Source: Stigmatella ashevillena (GTDB lineage: Bacteria; Myxococcota; Myxococcia; Myxococcales; Myxococcaceae). Taken from it: a stretch of DNA of 64,000 nt. Below the pieces are notes generated by a model, which was not told the DNA's origin, did no database searches, and saw only the letters and a list, made by a program, of their open reading frames with translations. Both the position numbers and the translations under genes were made by a program. Location: the NCBI RefSeq assembly GCF_028368975.1, contig NZ_JAQNDM010000002.1, positions 8,550,425-8,614,424 of the forward strand, given 5' to 3'. Each line of letters opens with the position of its first letter. The first letter of the stretch is position 1. Of this stretch, positions 1 to 8,029 are shown one piece after another.

Positions 1-954
1 CTGCGTGCAGCGGAAGAGGCCATCGAGGTGGCCCTGGGGGAGGGAGGCGAAGAGGCCGAGCTGTGGCGTGCTTCCGCGATGGAGGGCTTGAATGCGCGAG
101 ATCGCGCGGCCTCCGCGGTCCGCGCGCTGAAAGAGTGGGAGGCGCTTCATGGGGAGCTCCAGGGCGAGGCCGCACAGCTCAAGGCCGGATTTCTCCAGGC
201 CCTGGGGAACATCGACACCGCATTGCTCCCCCGGGCCCGGTGGTTCATTCCGTTGAATCCGTACCGCAGAGAAGAAAGAGACTTGCTCGATCCAAGCGAG
301 CGAGACCGCGCCTGGTGGTTCTCCGCACGAGTCCATTGCGATGACCTGGTGGCCTCTTGGACGGTCCCGTCGGCGTCGAACTCCCCGCACCTGAAGAGTT
401 GCTCCGAGTGCCGTGAAGACCTGGAGGAGGCCGCTGCCATCGACAGCCCCCCCCTCCAGCACCTGAGCGCGGACGAGCTGTGGCGATTCGACATGGGGAT
501 GCTCTCCCCGGCGGAGCGGGCCCGGGTGGATGCCCACTCCTCGAAGTGCTCTGAATGTGCGCAGGCCCTGTTCGCCCTCGAGGAAGGGGATGCGGCCGTC
601 GAAGAGGCGCTCGGCCAGGAGGCAGGGGCTCCCGCAGCGCGGACCTCCCGTGCGTCTCAGGCTCCCCGTTCTGGGGCCCGCTCTCCCGAGCAGCGGGAGG
701 TGCTTGAGGAGCGGCGCGAGTTCCGCGTCTTCCTCGTGAGGGAGCGTCAGCGGGTGAGGCTGCTGGTGTCGCCGCTGGAGGGCCGCACCCTGACCGCCGC
801 GGTGTTTCTCACCCCGGGTAAGCCGTCGCTCAAGCCCATCCCCGGGCCCGAGGGGCTCTCCTTCGAACTGGGGGATGACACGGGTGGCCGCCGCTCGGCC
901 CACCTCTCGGTGCAGGCCGGGGGCGAGAAGCTGGAGCGAGACTTCTCGTTCTGA
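1..954 (+). CDS. Zinc-finger (anti-sigma-like) protein, 5' end cut off
   Basis: The reading frame is open from the first base, so the true start lies upstream; the first in-window start codon is a GTG at base 28. About 317 residues are visible. Two H-x3-C-x2-C motifs are seen (histidine codons at 388 and 535, each followed by two Cys codons). This is the pattern of the putative zinc-finger domain (zf-HC2) of anti-sigma factors. No transmembrane helix is visible in this part. The middle is Ala/Arg/Pro-rich and the C-terminal 80 residues look like a small beta-rich domain. A role in binding a sigma factor, or in zinc-dependent protein contact, is inferred from the motif only. It converges on the thioesterase gene downstream. 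Confidence 0.6.
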   Translation: MRAAEEAIEVALGEGGEEAELWRASAMEGLNARDRAASAVRALKEWEALHGELQGEAAQLKAGFLQALGNIDTALLPRARWFIPLNPYRREERDLLDPSERDRAWWFSARVHCDDLVASWTVPSASNSPHLKSCSECREDLEEAAAIDSPPLQHLSADELWRFDMGMLSPAERARVDAHSSKCSECAQALFALEEGDAAVEEALGQEAGAPAARTSRASQAPRSGARSPEQREVLEERREFRVFLVRERQRVRLLVSPLEGRTLTAAVFLTPGKPSLKPIPGPEGLSFELGDDTGGRRSAHLSVQAGGEKLERDFSF

Positions 955-977
955 AGCACCCGGGCGAAGCGTTTGAA

Positions 978-1448
978 TCAGTTGATGGCGGGGCTCTCGC
1001 CTGAAGCCCAGGGCAGGGTGGAGATCCGGACGACTCCTTGGGCCCGTGCGCAGATGTTGCCCTGCGCATCCCGGATACGGGCGGAGGCGAAGAGGGTGCT
1101 CTTGCCGTGGGAGTCGATCTCGGCTTCCGCTTCGAGGGAACTGCCCACCAGCGGGCGCTGGAAGCTGAGGGAGAGCTGCAAGGTGGCGCAGCGCCGGGTG
1201 GGATCCAGCAGCGCGGGCGTGCAGCCGATGGCCAGGTCGAACATGGCGGAGAGGACGGCGCCGTTGACGGCCGTGGTGCCCAGGCCCCCCAAGTGCTCGG
1301 GGCGTACCTCGGGCAGGGAGATGAGGACCTTGCGGCCCTCCGGGAAGGAGAGACGCACCCCCAGATGCCGCAGGGTCTGGCTCTGGGTGAATTGCTCCGC
1401 GTAGCGGTCCAACTGCTCCTGGGTGGGACGGGTGGGGGGGGCGGACAT
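978..1448 (-). CDS. PaaI-family hotdog-fold thioesterase
   Basis: A 156-residue protein that fits the single hotdog domain of the PaaI/YbdB acyl-CoA thioesterase family. It has the characteristic central helix with a small-residue start (NGAVLSAMFDLAIG, about residues 62-75) followed by the beta strands TLQLSLSFQRPL and EAEIDSHGKSTLFASARI. Members hydrolyse acyl-CoA thioesters in the cytoplasm; the substrate cannot be told from sequence. The start is an ATG. It is convergent with the upstream zinc-finger gene and divergent from the helicase gene, with about 90 bases between for both promoters. Confidence 0.85.
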   Translation of the reverse strand: MSAPPTRPTQEQLDRYAEQFTQSQTLRHLGVRLSFPEGRKVLISLPEVRPEHLGGLGTTAVNGAVLSAMFDLAIGCTPALLDPTRRCATLQLSLSFQRPLVGSSLEAEAEIDSHGKSTLFASARIRDAQGNICARAQGVVRISTLPWASGESPAIN

Positions 1449-1539
1449 GGCTGCACTCTATCGATGCAAGCAGCCAGGGGGGAGCAGGGCCCCTGAGGAT
1501 CGTCCTTCACCTGGGCCGGAAAGGCGTTAGAAGAGAGGG

Positions 1540-3885
1540 TTGCCGTCTCCTGGACCCGCCTTGAATACCCACGAACAAGCCCTTCTTGAAGATCTCAATC
1601 CCCCCCAGAAGGAGGCAGTCCTTCATGGGGAGGGCCCTCTGCTCGTCCTCTCCGGAGCAGGCAGCGGCAAGACCCGCGTCATCACCCGCCGGGTGGCGCA
1701 CCTGGTCAAGGTCCGCCGGGTGTTCCCCTGGCGGATCCTCGCCGTGACCTTCACCAACAAGGCCGCCCGGGAGATGCGCGAGCGCCTCGTCCAGCTCCTG
1801 GGAGTGCAAGCCCACGAACTGGTCGTCAGCACGTTCCACTCGTCCGCGGCGATGATCCTCCGCCGGGAGGCGGAGGCGGTGGGGCTCACCCGCAGCTTCG
1901 TCATCTATGACGACGGCGATCAGCTCAACATCGTCAAGCGCGCCATGCGCGAGGCCCGCGTGGAGCCCAGCATGCAGCCGCGCGAGATCCTCCACCGCAT
2001 CGATCAGGAGAAGAATGCCGCCCGCCTGCCCGAAGCCATGCAGGTGGACGTGGATGACGCGCGCGGCATGGTGGTGAAGCGGACGTACCAGACCTATCAG
2101 CGGCTGCTGCGGGCCGCGAACGCGGTGGATTTCGGAGACCTGCTGCTGTTGCTCGTCTCGCTGTTCCGGGATCGTCCGGACGTGCTGGAGAAGTACAAGC
2201 GGCGCTTCAGCCATGTGTTGGTGGACGAGTTCCAGGACACCAACCCGGTGCAGTACGAGTTGTTGCGCCTGCTGGCCCCGCCTCCGGGTGCCAACCTGGT
2301 GGTGGTGGGAGACGACGACCAGTCCATCTACCGCTGGCGAGGGGCCAGCGTGGACAACATCCTGGGCTTCCCGAATGCGTACCCGGGGGCCAAGGTGGTG
2401 AAGCTGGAGCAGAACTACCGCTCCGATCAGGCCATCCTCGAGGCGGCGCACGCGGTCATCTCCAAGAACCGGCGCCGCATGGCGAAGAAGCTCTGGAGCG
2501 AGCGGCAGCGGGGAGCGCACCTCCAATTGCTCATCCTTCGCGACGAGCGGGCCGAGGCGCAGGAGGTGGCCCGGCAGATCCATGCCCTTCAGCGAGAGGG
2601 CTTCATCAAGTACTCGGGCATGGCCGTGTTCTACCGGGTGAATGCCCAGAGCCGTGTGCTGGAAGAGGCGCTCCGGCTGGCGCGCGTGCCGTACACGCTG
2701 GTCAGTGGCCGCAGCTTCTACGACCGGGCCGAGGTGCGTGACGCGGCGGCCTACCTCCGCCTCATGGTCAACCCCCGCTCGGACGCGGACCTGCTGCGCA
2801 TCATCAACACCCCCGCGCGAGGCATTGGCGATACCACCGTGGAGCGGCTCACCACGCACGCGGACCATCAGGGCATCAGCCTCTACGAGGCCATTGCCGA
2901 GCCGGAGCAGATCCCCGCGCTCAACAGCGCCGCGGTGCGCCGGTTGGCGGGCGTCCATACGCTGCTCGCTTCTCTGAACAGCTTTGCTCAGGGCGCCAAG
3001 GATGCGGCGAGCGCCGTGGACGAGATGCTCCGGGAAACCCGGTTGGTGGAGTCCCTCACCGCCGAGGGCAGCGACGAGTCCCTCACCCGCGCGGAGAACC
3101 TCCGTGAATTCCTTGGCGCCGCGCAGGAGTTCGATCTGAACCGGGCCGCAGCCGCAGTGGCGGCAGCTACGGCGGTGTCCGAGGAGCCCGAGGAGCCGCC
3201 TCCGCCCGACTTGGACGCGGCCCCGCTGTCGGCGGATGTTCCTCCGCTTCAGTCCTTTCTGGAGCAGATCAGCCTGGTGGGCGATGCGGATGCCGAGGTG
3301 GGGGAGGGCAAGGTGGCGTTGATGACGCTGCATGCCGCGAAGGGCCTGGAGTTCGACGCGGTGTTCCTCACGGGCATGGAGGACAACGTCTTTCCCCACT
3401 CGCGTGCGCTCGTGGGCGAGGATCCGGATGAAGGGGAGGAGATGGCCGAGGAGCGTCGCCTCTGTTACGTGGGGTTCACCCGTGCGCGCAGGCGGCTCTT
3501 CGTGAGCCTCGCGCAGTGCCGCTCTCTTTTCGGCGAGCTGCGTTACAACCCTCCCTCCCGGTTCCTGCGGGATGTGCCACCCACGCTCTTTGGCATCGAC
3601 CCCTCCGTGCAGGAGGCTCCTCGCCCGCTGGCGGCTCCGGTGGCGCCTCGTCGCCGCTCCTACGAGGACGATGACGGCCCTCGCATCGATCGTTCCTACT
3701 CACAGGCGCCGGACATGGAAGGCGCGAGCGGGGATGTCCGGGGGATGCGCGTGCGCCATGAGACGTTCGGTGTGGGGCGCATCGTCTCCACGGATGGCTC
3801 AGGGCCCAATGCCAAGGTGACGGTGGAGTTCGGTGCAGGCGTTGGCCTCAAGCGCGTCATTGCCCGCTTCCTGCTGCCGGGGTGA
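1540..3885 (+). CDS. pcrA: ATP-dependent DNA helicase PcrA/UvrD
   Basis: A 781-residue superfamily 1A helicase, the usual length for PcrA/UvrD, which unwinds DNA 3' to 5' in excision repair and in clearing recombinase or stalled polymerase. Visible motifs: Q motif LNPPQKEAV, Walker A GAGSGKT (residues 39-45), motif Ia TFTNKAAREM, motif II DEFQD (229-233), motif III GDDDQSIYRWRG, motif IV NYRS, motif V TLHAAKGLEFD and motif VI YVGFTRARRRL. The C-terminal 45 residues form the Tudor-like domain typical of PcrA (RVRHETFGVGRI). A Pro/Ala/Glu-rich insert of about 35 residues lies near residue 545. An in-frame TAG at 1528 leaves only TTG 1540 or TTG 1561 as starts. An AAGAGAGGG tract directly abuts 1540, so the start is uncertain. 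Confidence 0.93.
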   Translation: MPSPGPALNTHEQALLEDLNPPQKEAVLHGEGPLLVLSGAGSGKTRVITRRVAHLVKVRRVFPWRILAVTFTNKAAREMRERLVQLLGVQAHELVVSTFHSSAAMILRREAEAVGLTRSFVIYDDGDQLNIVKRAMREARVEPSMQPREILHRIDQEKNAARLPEAMQVDVDDARGMVVKRTYQTYQRLLRAANAVDFGDLLLLLVSLFRDRPDVLEKYKRRFSHVLVDEFQDTNPVQYELLRLLAPPPGANLVVVGDDDQSIYRWRGASVDNILGFPNAYPGAKVVKLEQNYRSDQAILEAAHAVISKNRRRMAKKLWSERQRGAHLQLLILRDERAEAQEVARQIHALQREGFIKYSGMAVFYRVNAQSRVLEEALRLARVPYTLVSGRSFYDRAEVRDAAAYLRLMVNPRSDADLLRIINTPARGIGDTTVERLTTHADHQGISLYEAIAEPEQIPALNSAAVRRLAGVHTLLASLNSFAQGAKDAASAVDEMLRETRLVESLTAEGSDESLTRAENLREFLGAAQEFDLNRAAAAVAAATAVSEEPEEPPPPDLDAAPLSADVPPLQSFLEQISLVGDADAEVGEGKVALMTLHAAKGLEFDAVFLTGMEDNVFPHSRALVGEDPDEGEEMAEERRLCYVGFTRARRRLFVSLAQCRSLFGELRYNPPSRFLRDVPPTLFGIDPSVQEAPRPLAAPVAPRRRSYEDDDGPRIDRSYSQAPDMEGASGDVRGMRVRHETFGVGRIVSTDGSGPNAKVTVEFGAGVGLKRVIARFLLPG

Positions 3886-4219
3886 GCGTAAGTCCTCGCG
3901 CGAGCCCGTCGGGTTCCCCATTGACAGAGAGCAGAGGAGGATGGCTCAGCGCGACGGGCTGCGAGCCTCGGCCCAGAGAGACTTCGCCGTTGGGGTTCAG
4001 GCGCAGCGCCCAGTAGTCTACGGCACGGAGGTCGTCAGCGAAGTATCGTCGCTTGCGCTCGACGAGGGTGTCTACCCAGGTGCGCATTTGCGCCCGGCCG
4101 GTCGGAGGCATCGTCGTAAGCCTCCGCTCCGAGCCAGGGTGTTCGGCGCGGGCGTGCACCATGACCCATTGGCCAGCAGTCGGCGGTCCGGTATGCCGTA
4201 ACGAGTTGGGGCCACAGTT
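3857..4219 (-). other. Unrecognised minus-strand ORF, possibly a truncated gene
   Basis: This minus-strand frame has protein-like composition and GC-rich third positions from about 4219 down to its stop at 3857, overlapping the end of pcrA by 29 bases tail to tail. Its C-terminal part includes MRTWVDTLVERKRRYFADD and YWALRLNPNGEVSLG. I do not recognise the family. The same frame continues upstream to 4396, but there it lies antisense to the transposase remnant, so any original N-terminus is probably lost. It may be a decayed cargo or effector gene of the island, or chance coding in GC-rich DNA. Bases 4220-4310 hold nothing else I can identify. Confidence 0.25.
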
Positions 4220-4309
4220 GGGTGGTGCTGGCGAGTGCAGGTGTCCTGCTGTCCGGGTCGCTTCTTCAGTCTGCCGGTGCTCTTCCGAATCTAACTCAAC
4301 CAGAATGCC

Positions 4310-5032
4310 GCCGCTCGGTGGCACCTGAAGTACCGCACACGGCCCGAGCTGGCGGTAGACTTGCTGGAGTGCCTCTGTATGGCGTTTGCGGAGCACCGCT
4401 TTTCGTGGGACGGCGGACTCCGCCTATGGGGGCCAGAGCGTCTTGGGCCACCTTCCAGAAAACTGTGACTTGCTTAGCCGACTGCCTTTGGATGCGCGCT
4501 TGTTTGTCCCGCCTCCCGCGCAAGCCGGGAGCCCATGGTCGGCCTCGCAAGCGTGGCATGCGCGTACCTTCTCCGCAGCAAATGCTGGCGCAGCAGCACG
4601 CACGCTGGGGGGCGCACCACCTCTACGGCCGACAGGAAACGGTGTGCTTGGTGGAAACCGTGGCCTATTGGTGTCGTGGAACCCTTGACGGGAGGAAGTC
4701 CTCTTCAGGCTTTCTATTCCACGGACCTCTCACTGCCCGCTGAGCAGGTGTTAGCTGAGTACGCAGGCTGCTGGTCCATTGAAGAAGCCTTCCAAGACAG
4801 CAAGAGCCACCTGGGCTTCGAGGAGCCCCAGGGTTGGAGCCGCCTGGCGGTCCTCCGGACCGCTCCCTTGGTCATGCTGCTCTACAGCCTCACGGTGCTG
4901 TGGTTTGCCCAGCGTGGCCATCGTCTCTACAAATCAATAGGCGTCGACGTCAGCCGCGAGCAGATGGCAGCCCTCCACCTCGAGCGCTCCAACTTCCACG
5001 GCGAATGGAACTACACCCTTCGGCCAAACTGA
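4310..5032 (+). pseudogene. IS701-family transposase remnant, N-terminus lost and frameshifted
   Basis: The catalytic and C-terminal part of a DDE transposase can be read only by moving through several frames. Frame 2 (about 4310-4402) gives RPELAVDLLECLCMAFAEHRF. Frame 3 (about 4410-4520) gives DSAYGGQSVLGHLPENCDLL and LPLDARLFVPPPA. Frame 1 (about 4520-4700) gives KPGAHGRPRKRG and HHLYGRQETVCL. Frame 2 again (about 4700-5032) gives AFYSTDLSL, WSIEEAFQDSKSHLGFEEPQ and LRTAPLVMLLYSL. The DSAYGG aspartate and the glutamate of the WSIEEAF block fit two of the DDE residues of IS701-like elements. The N-terminal half with the first Asp is missing. At least three frameshifts make it a dead relic. 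No terminal inverted repeats were found. It ends exactly where the Rhs-like frame begins. Confidence 0.75.
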
Positions 5033-5033
5033 A

Positions 5034-6248
5034 ACTTTATTTCTGCGCGGCTCCTATGGTTGGTCCGGACTCCAACTCATTTGGGAAGAAGTTGTCACCT
5101 CCGCAGAACGCCCTCCTCTTCTTCGTGAGTACCTGTACCTGCCGGGCGGTAACACCCCTATTGCCTTCCACGAGGCAGGCAAGACGTTCTGGTTGCAGCA
5201 GGACACGCGTGGTGCCGTCATCCGCGCTTTCGACGAGGAGGGGCGAGTCGTCTGGAAGGCAAGCTATGACTCGTTTGGCCAAGCGCGCGTCGAGGTCGGA
5301 GCAGTCCGCCAACCTTGGCGCCTTGTCGGCCAATACGAGGACGAAGCTACCGGGCTTCATTACAATCTGGGACGGTATTACAGCCCCATCCTCAAATCAT
5401 ATCTCTCACGCGACCCATTCTGGTTCAAGCAGGGCGCGACGGCTTACAGCTACTGCAACAACGATCCATGGAACCGCATCGATCCCCATGGCCAGTGGGC
5501 GTGGATAGCGGCGGGGGCCATCATCGGCGCGGTCGTGGGCGGCGTTATGGCGGCCATGGAAGGAAAGAGCCCACTCCAAGTTGCTGCCGCTGCACTGGAG
5601 GGGGCCGTCGTTGGCGCTGCATTCGCGGTCAATCCATGGTTGGGCGCAGGCGCCTTTATGGCGGCGGATGTCCTGCGGCAAGGATTGGAGAATGGCTGGT
5701 CGAACATCTGTTTTGCATGTGCGGCGGCCAAGGCCCTTATTGTTCTTGCTGGAGGTTGGCTGCTGGGGCGGCTCGCGGGCTTCATCGGGCGCGGCCTTGT
5801 ACGGGCTGTGGGCAGCACCAAGTTAGCCTCCTCTGTTGGTGCATGGCTGCCACGATGGGCCCTGCGGCCGTGGGGCTTACCTAAATCCCTCAGAGGGTAC
5901 ATGATCGAGGGGCACCTTGGGGGAAAACTTCCCTATGGATTCCCTGTCATCGACAAATTTGCCAAGGGCGTGGCAACAAGCATCAAGTCCATCAATTTGC
6001 GCGCTCCGAGCTATCAGAATCCATCCCGGCTCTCTTCATTGATGAACGGGTATATCAACAAGCTCGCGAACTTCCGCGGAGCCTCTCGGATGGGCCAGAC
6101 CGTCAGCCAGGGCCAGATCCAGTCTCGAGTCATTGAGGTCGTCATCCCCAAAGGGGCGGCTACACCGGCGCAGCAGCAAGTCATCAATCAAGCCATCCAA
6201 AATGCTCGCAACCGTGGCATTGTGATGAAGGTAATCGAAATCCGATGA
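5034..6248 (+). CDS. Orphan Rhs C-terminal fragment with EC869-type nuclease toxin domain
   Basis: The frame is open from about 5034 and its first start codon is a TTG at 5193 (351 residues). It begins inside an Rhs core: [35 protein letters not shown] and [20 protein letters not shown], ending with the DPHG junction that separates core from variable tip. A glycine/alanine-rich hydrophobic pre-toxin segment follows. The last 115 residues resemble the CdiA-CT nuclease of E. coli EC869: from the TTG, E239, D254 and S263-I-K265 ([13 protein letters not shown], then [10 protein letters not shown]) suit a PD-(D/E)XK-like active site. Thousands of bases of upstream rhs are missing and a transposase relic abuts the fragment. 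It is therefore a displaced orphan tip whose expression is uncertain. The DNA is visibly less GC-rich than its neighbours, suggesting transfer. Confidence 0.8.
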   Translation, partial: TLFLRGSYGWSGLQLIWEEVVTSAERPPLLREYLYLPGGNTPIAFHEAGKTFWLQQDTRGAVIRAFDEEGRVVWKASYDSFGQARVEVGAVRQPWRLVGQYEDEATGLHYNLGRYYSPILKSYLSRDPFWFKQGATAYSYCNNDPWNRIDPHGQWAWIAAGAIIGAVVGGVMAAMEGKSPLQVAAAALEGAVVGAAFAVNPWLGAGAFMAADVLRQGLENGWSNICFACAAAKALIVLAGGWLLGRLAGFIGRGLVRAVGSTKLASSVGAWLPRWALRPWGLPKSLRGYMIEGHLGGKLPYGFPVIDKFAKGVATSIKSINLRAPSYQNPSRLSSLMNGYINKLANFRGASRMGQTVSQGQIQSRVIEVVIPKGAATPAQQQVINQAIQNARNRGIVMKVIEIR

Positions 6249-6700
6249 GCGCTTCCACACAGAGTATACAAGTCTATGTTTTCGAGGATCGCTTCTACGT
6301 CCCAGATGTAGGCCGAACGGTGGAGGAGGTCAGTGTTGATATTGAGCCCGTCAGGACTGTCGCAGCGGTGGACGCCGCGGGCTTGGCTGGCGCGCTTCAA
6401 GCAACCATCGAACGAGGAAATCCACGAATTCCCACGCCCAATCGCAATTCCTACGAGCCCATCATCATCAAGGCTTCCAGTGCGAAGAGTTGGCGGGATT
6501 TTGAGAAGCGCGCGCTCTGCTTCATGATTACCCGGTACCCCGAGCACTTCGAGGTCGTTCCCTCGAAGCGGACTCGGGGCGGTCGGTGGGACTTCAATCA
6601 TTCCAATATTGGAACTCTGCCCAGTGAGGCTGGCGCCAGGGGGCTTGCTGCATGGCTGGTGGAGTATGTGAAGTCGGTAGAGAGCGCGACTTCCTCCTGA
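6245..6700 (+). CDS. Cognate immunity protein for the Rhs nuclease toxin
   Basis: A 151-residue protein whose ATG overlaps the toxin stop by four bases (ATGA), the arrangement expected of a toxin/immunity pair. It has no signal peptide or membrane helix, which fits a cytoplasmic inhibitor of a nuclease. The sequence shows an N-terminal strand-rich half (QSIQVYVFEDRFYVPD) and a helical C-terminus (GARGLAAWLVEYVKSV). Base composition and codon use are more AT-rich than the surrounding genes, as in the toxin tip. The assignment rests on position and size; similarity to the EC869-type CdiI immunity family is plausible but not verified. It may be retained to protect against siblings still delivering the toxin. 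Confidence 0.7.
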   Translation: MSASTQSIQVYVFEDRFYVPDVGRTVEEVSVDIEPVRTVAAVDAAGLAGALQATIERGNPRIPTPNRNSYEPIIIKASSAKSWRDFEKRALCFMITRYPEHFEVVPSKRTRGGRWDFNHSNIGTLPSEAGARGLAAWLVEYVKSVESATSS

Positions 6701-6902
6701 GCGCTCCTGTTTCTATCACCACAGCCACGAAGTCCGCCCTCTGCAGCCGTCCAAGAGAGGCGGTGCAGCCCCGTGGGATACAAACATGCCCCTGCTGCCC
6801 TTCGATGGAGCGCGGCAAGGTGCCCGGCTTGTGCAACTCAGGCACTCGGGGAGGGCCATAAGGCAGACAGGGGCGCACGAACCTGTAGAGAATCGCTCGG
6901 CC

Positions 6903-7976
6903 TCACGGCTTGGGGTCGCGGAGGGTCCAGGAGAGCACCCGTCCATCCAGGCCGACCACGAAGAGTTGGTCTTCAATCAGCACGGGCTCCGTGCGCAGCG
7001 GCGTATCCGCCTGAAGCGAGAAGAGGGGCGCCATCCCCTGGGAGTTCAGGGCCAGCAGTCGACCTTCCCGGCCACTGGTGGGGATGAGCAGCCACTCGCC
7101 CCGGATGGCCAGCCGCGTCACGAGGGGGGCGGGCAGGTCCGTGCTGGAGAGCGTCTCTCCCGAAGCGGGAGAGAGTGCGAGCAGCTGGATGGGTTCCGCC
7201 CCCACCCAGAGTTTTCCCAGGGCCACCGTTGGAGGGCTGGTGAGCAGGGAAGCGTGTTGTTTCTCCCAGCGAAGGGTCCCATCCAAAGCGTTCAGCGCCA
7301 CCACGCGGCCCGTCCTCGTGGTGACGTAGAGCGTCTCCGCCTCCCGGGCCAGTCCCAGGACCTGCTCCACGGGGTGGCGCCATCGGAGGGCGCCATCCTC
7401 CGGGGAGAGCGCCACCAGGCCCGAGTCTCCTTGCGCCACCACCAGGGTTCCTTCCACGAGGATCGGCGGTGGCAGCCGAGGAGTGGGTTGAGCGGGGGGC
7501 GTTTCCCGCTTGGGCGCTGGCCGTCTCCACCGCACCTGGCCTGTGTCCAGCGCATGGGCGCGGACGGCGCCCTCGGAATCCAGGACGTAGACGGACGCTT
7601 CGTCCGCCACCAGGTCCGTCAAGAGGGGGGGCTCACCGGTGAGGTGCCAGCGCTCCTGGGCGTTCTTCGTCTCCAGCCGAATCAGCTCTCCGCCCGTTGT
7701 TCCAACAATCACGGTGTTTCCGGCCCTCACGGGCCGTGACGCGATCTCCTGGGCGAACTTCAGCCGCCAGCCGGGCCTGCCCGTGCGGTCCAACCGGAGG
7801 AGGGCACCCGTCTCGGTCCCCACCAGGACGCTGTCCTCCAAGGCCACCAGCCCCGAGCGCGAGGAGGCATTGGGGGAGAACTCGAAGCGCCGCTCGGCGG
7901 GGCGCTGGCAGCCCGCCGTTCCTGTCATCAGGAGCACGAGCCACAGGAGGGTGCATGGACAGGCGCGTGGCAGCAT
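6903..7976 (-). CDS. PQQ-like beta-propeller repeat lipoprotein
   Basis: A 357-residue protein with a lipoprotein signal peptide ending in the lipobox TGTAGC (Cys about residue 23), so it is probably anchored to a membrane facing the periplasm. The rest is made of repeated blades of the PQQ-enzyme/BamB type, with recurring patterns such as GALLRLDRTGRPGWRL, GELIRLETKNAQERW, GAVRAHALDTGQVRW, SGLVALSPEDGALRW and GRVVALNALDGTLRW. BamB-like propellers act as scaffolds in outer-membrane assembly, but many myxobacterial paralogues have no known job, and I see no context tying this one to Bam. It is divergent from the adenosine deaminase gene. Confidence 0.8.
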   Translation of the reverse strand: MLPRACPCTLLWLVLLMTGTAGCQRPAERRFEFSPNASSRSGLVALEDSVLVGTETGALLRLDRTGRPGWRLKFAQEIASRPVRAGNTVIVGTTGGELIRLETKNAQERWHLTGEPPLLTDLVADEASVYVLDSEGAVRAHALDTGQVRWRRPAPKRETPPAQPTPRLPPPILVEGTLVVAQGDSGLVALSPEDGALRWRHPVEQVLGLAREAETLYVTTRTGRVVALNALDGTLRWEKQHASLLTSPPTVALGKLWVGAEPIQLLALSPASGETLSSTDLPAPLVTRLAIRGEWLLIPTSGREGRLLALNSQGMAPLFSLQADTPLRTEPVLIEDQLFVVGLDGRVLSWTLRDPKP

Positions 7977-8029
7977 GGTTTGAGGGAATGCATCTTCCGG
8001 CCCTCATGAGGGTTGGCAAGCAAGGAACT

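Noticed and set aside
1507-3399. A 630-codon open frame on the minus strand opposite the helicase gene
   Set aside because: It is antisense to a fully conserved pcrA, is His/Leu/Arg-rich with no known domain, and results from GC-biased codons of the sense gene.
6701-6902. A terminator hairpin between the immunity gene and the propeller lipoprotein gene
   Set aside because: CTGCAGCCG and CGGTGCAG can pair only with a bulge and there is no T tract.
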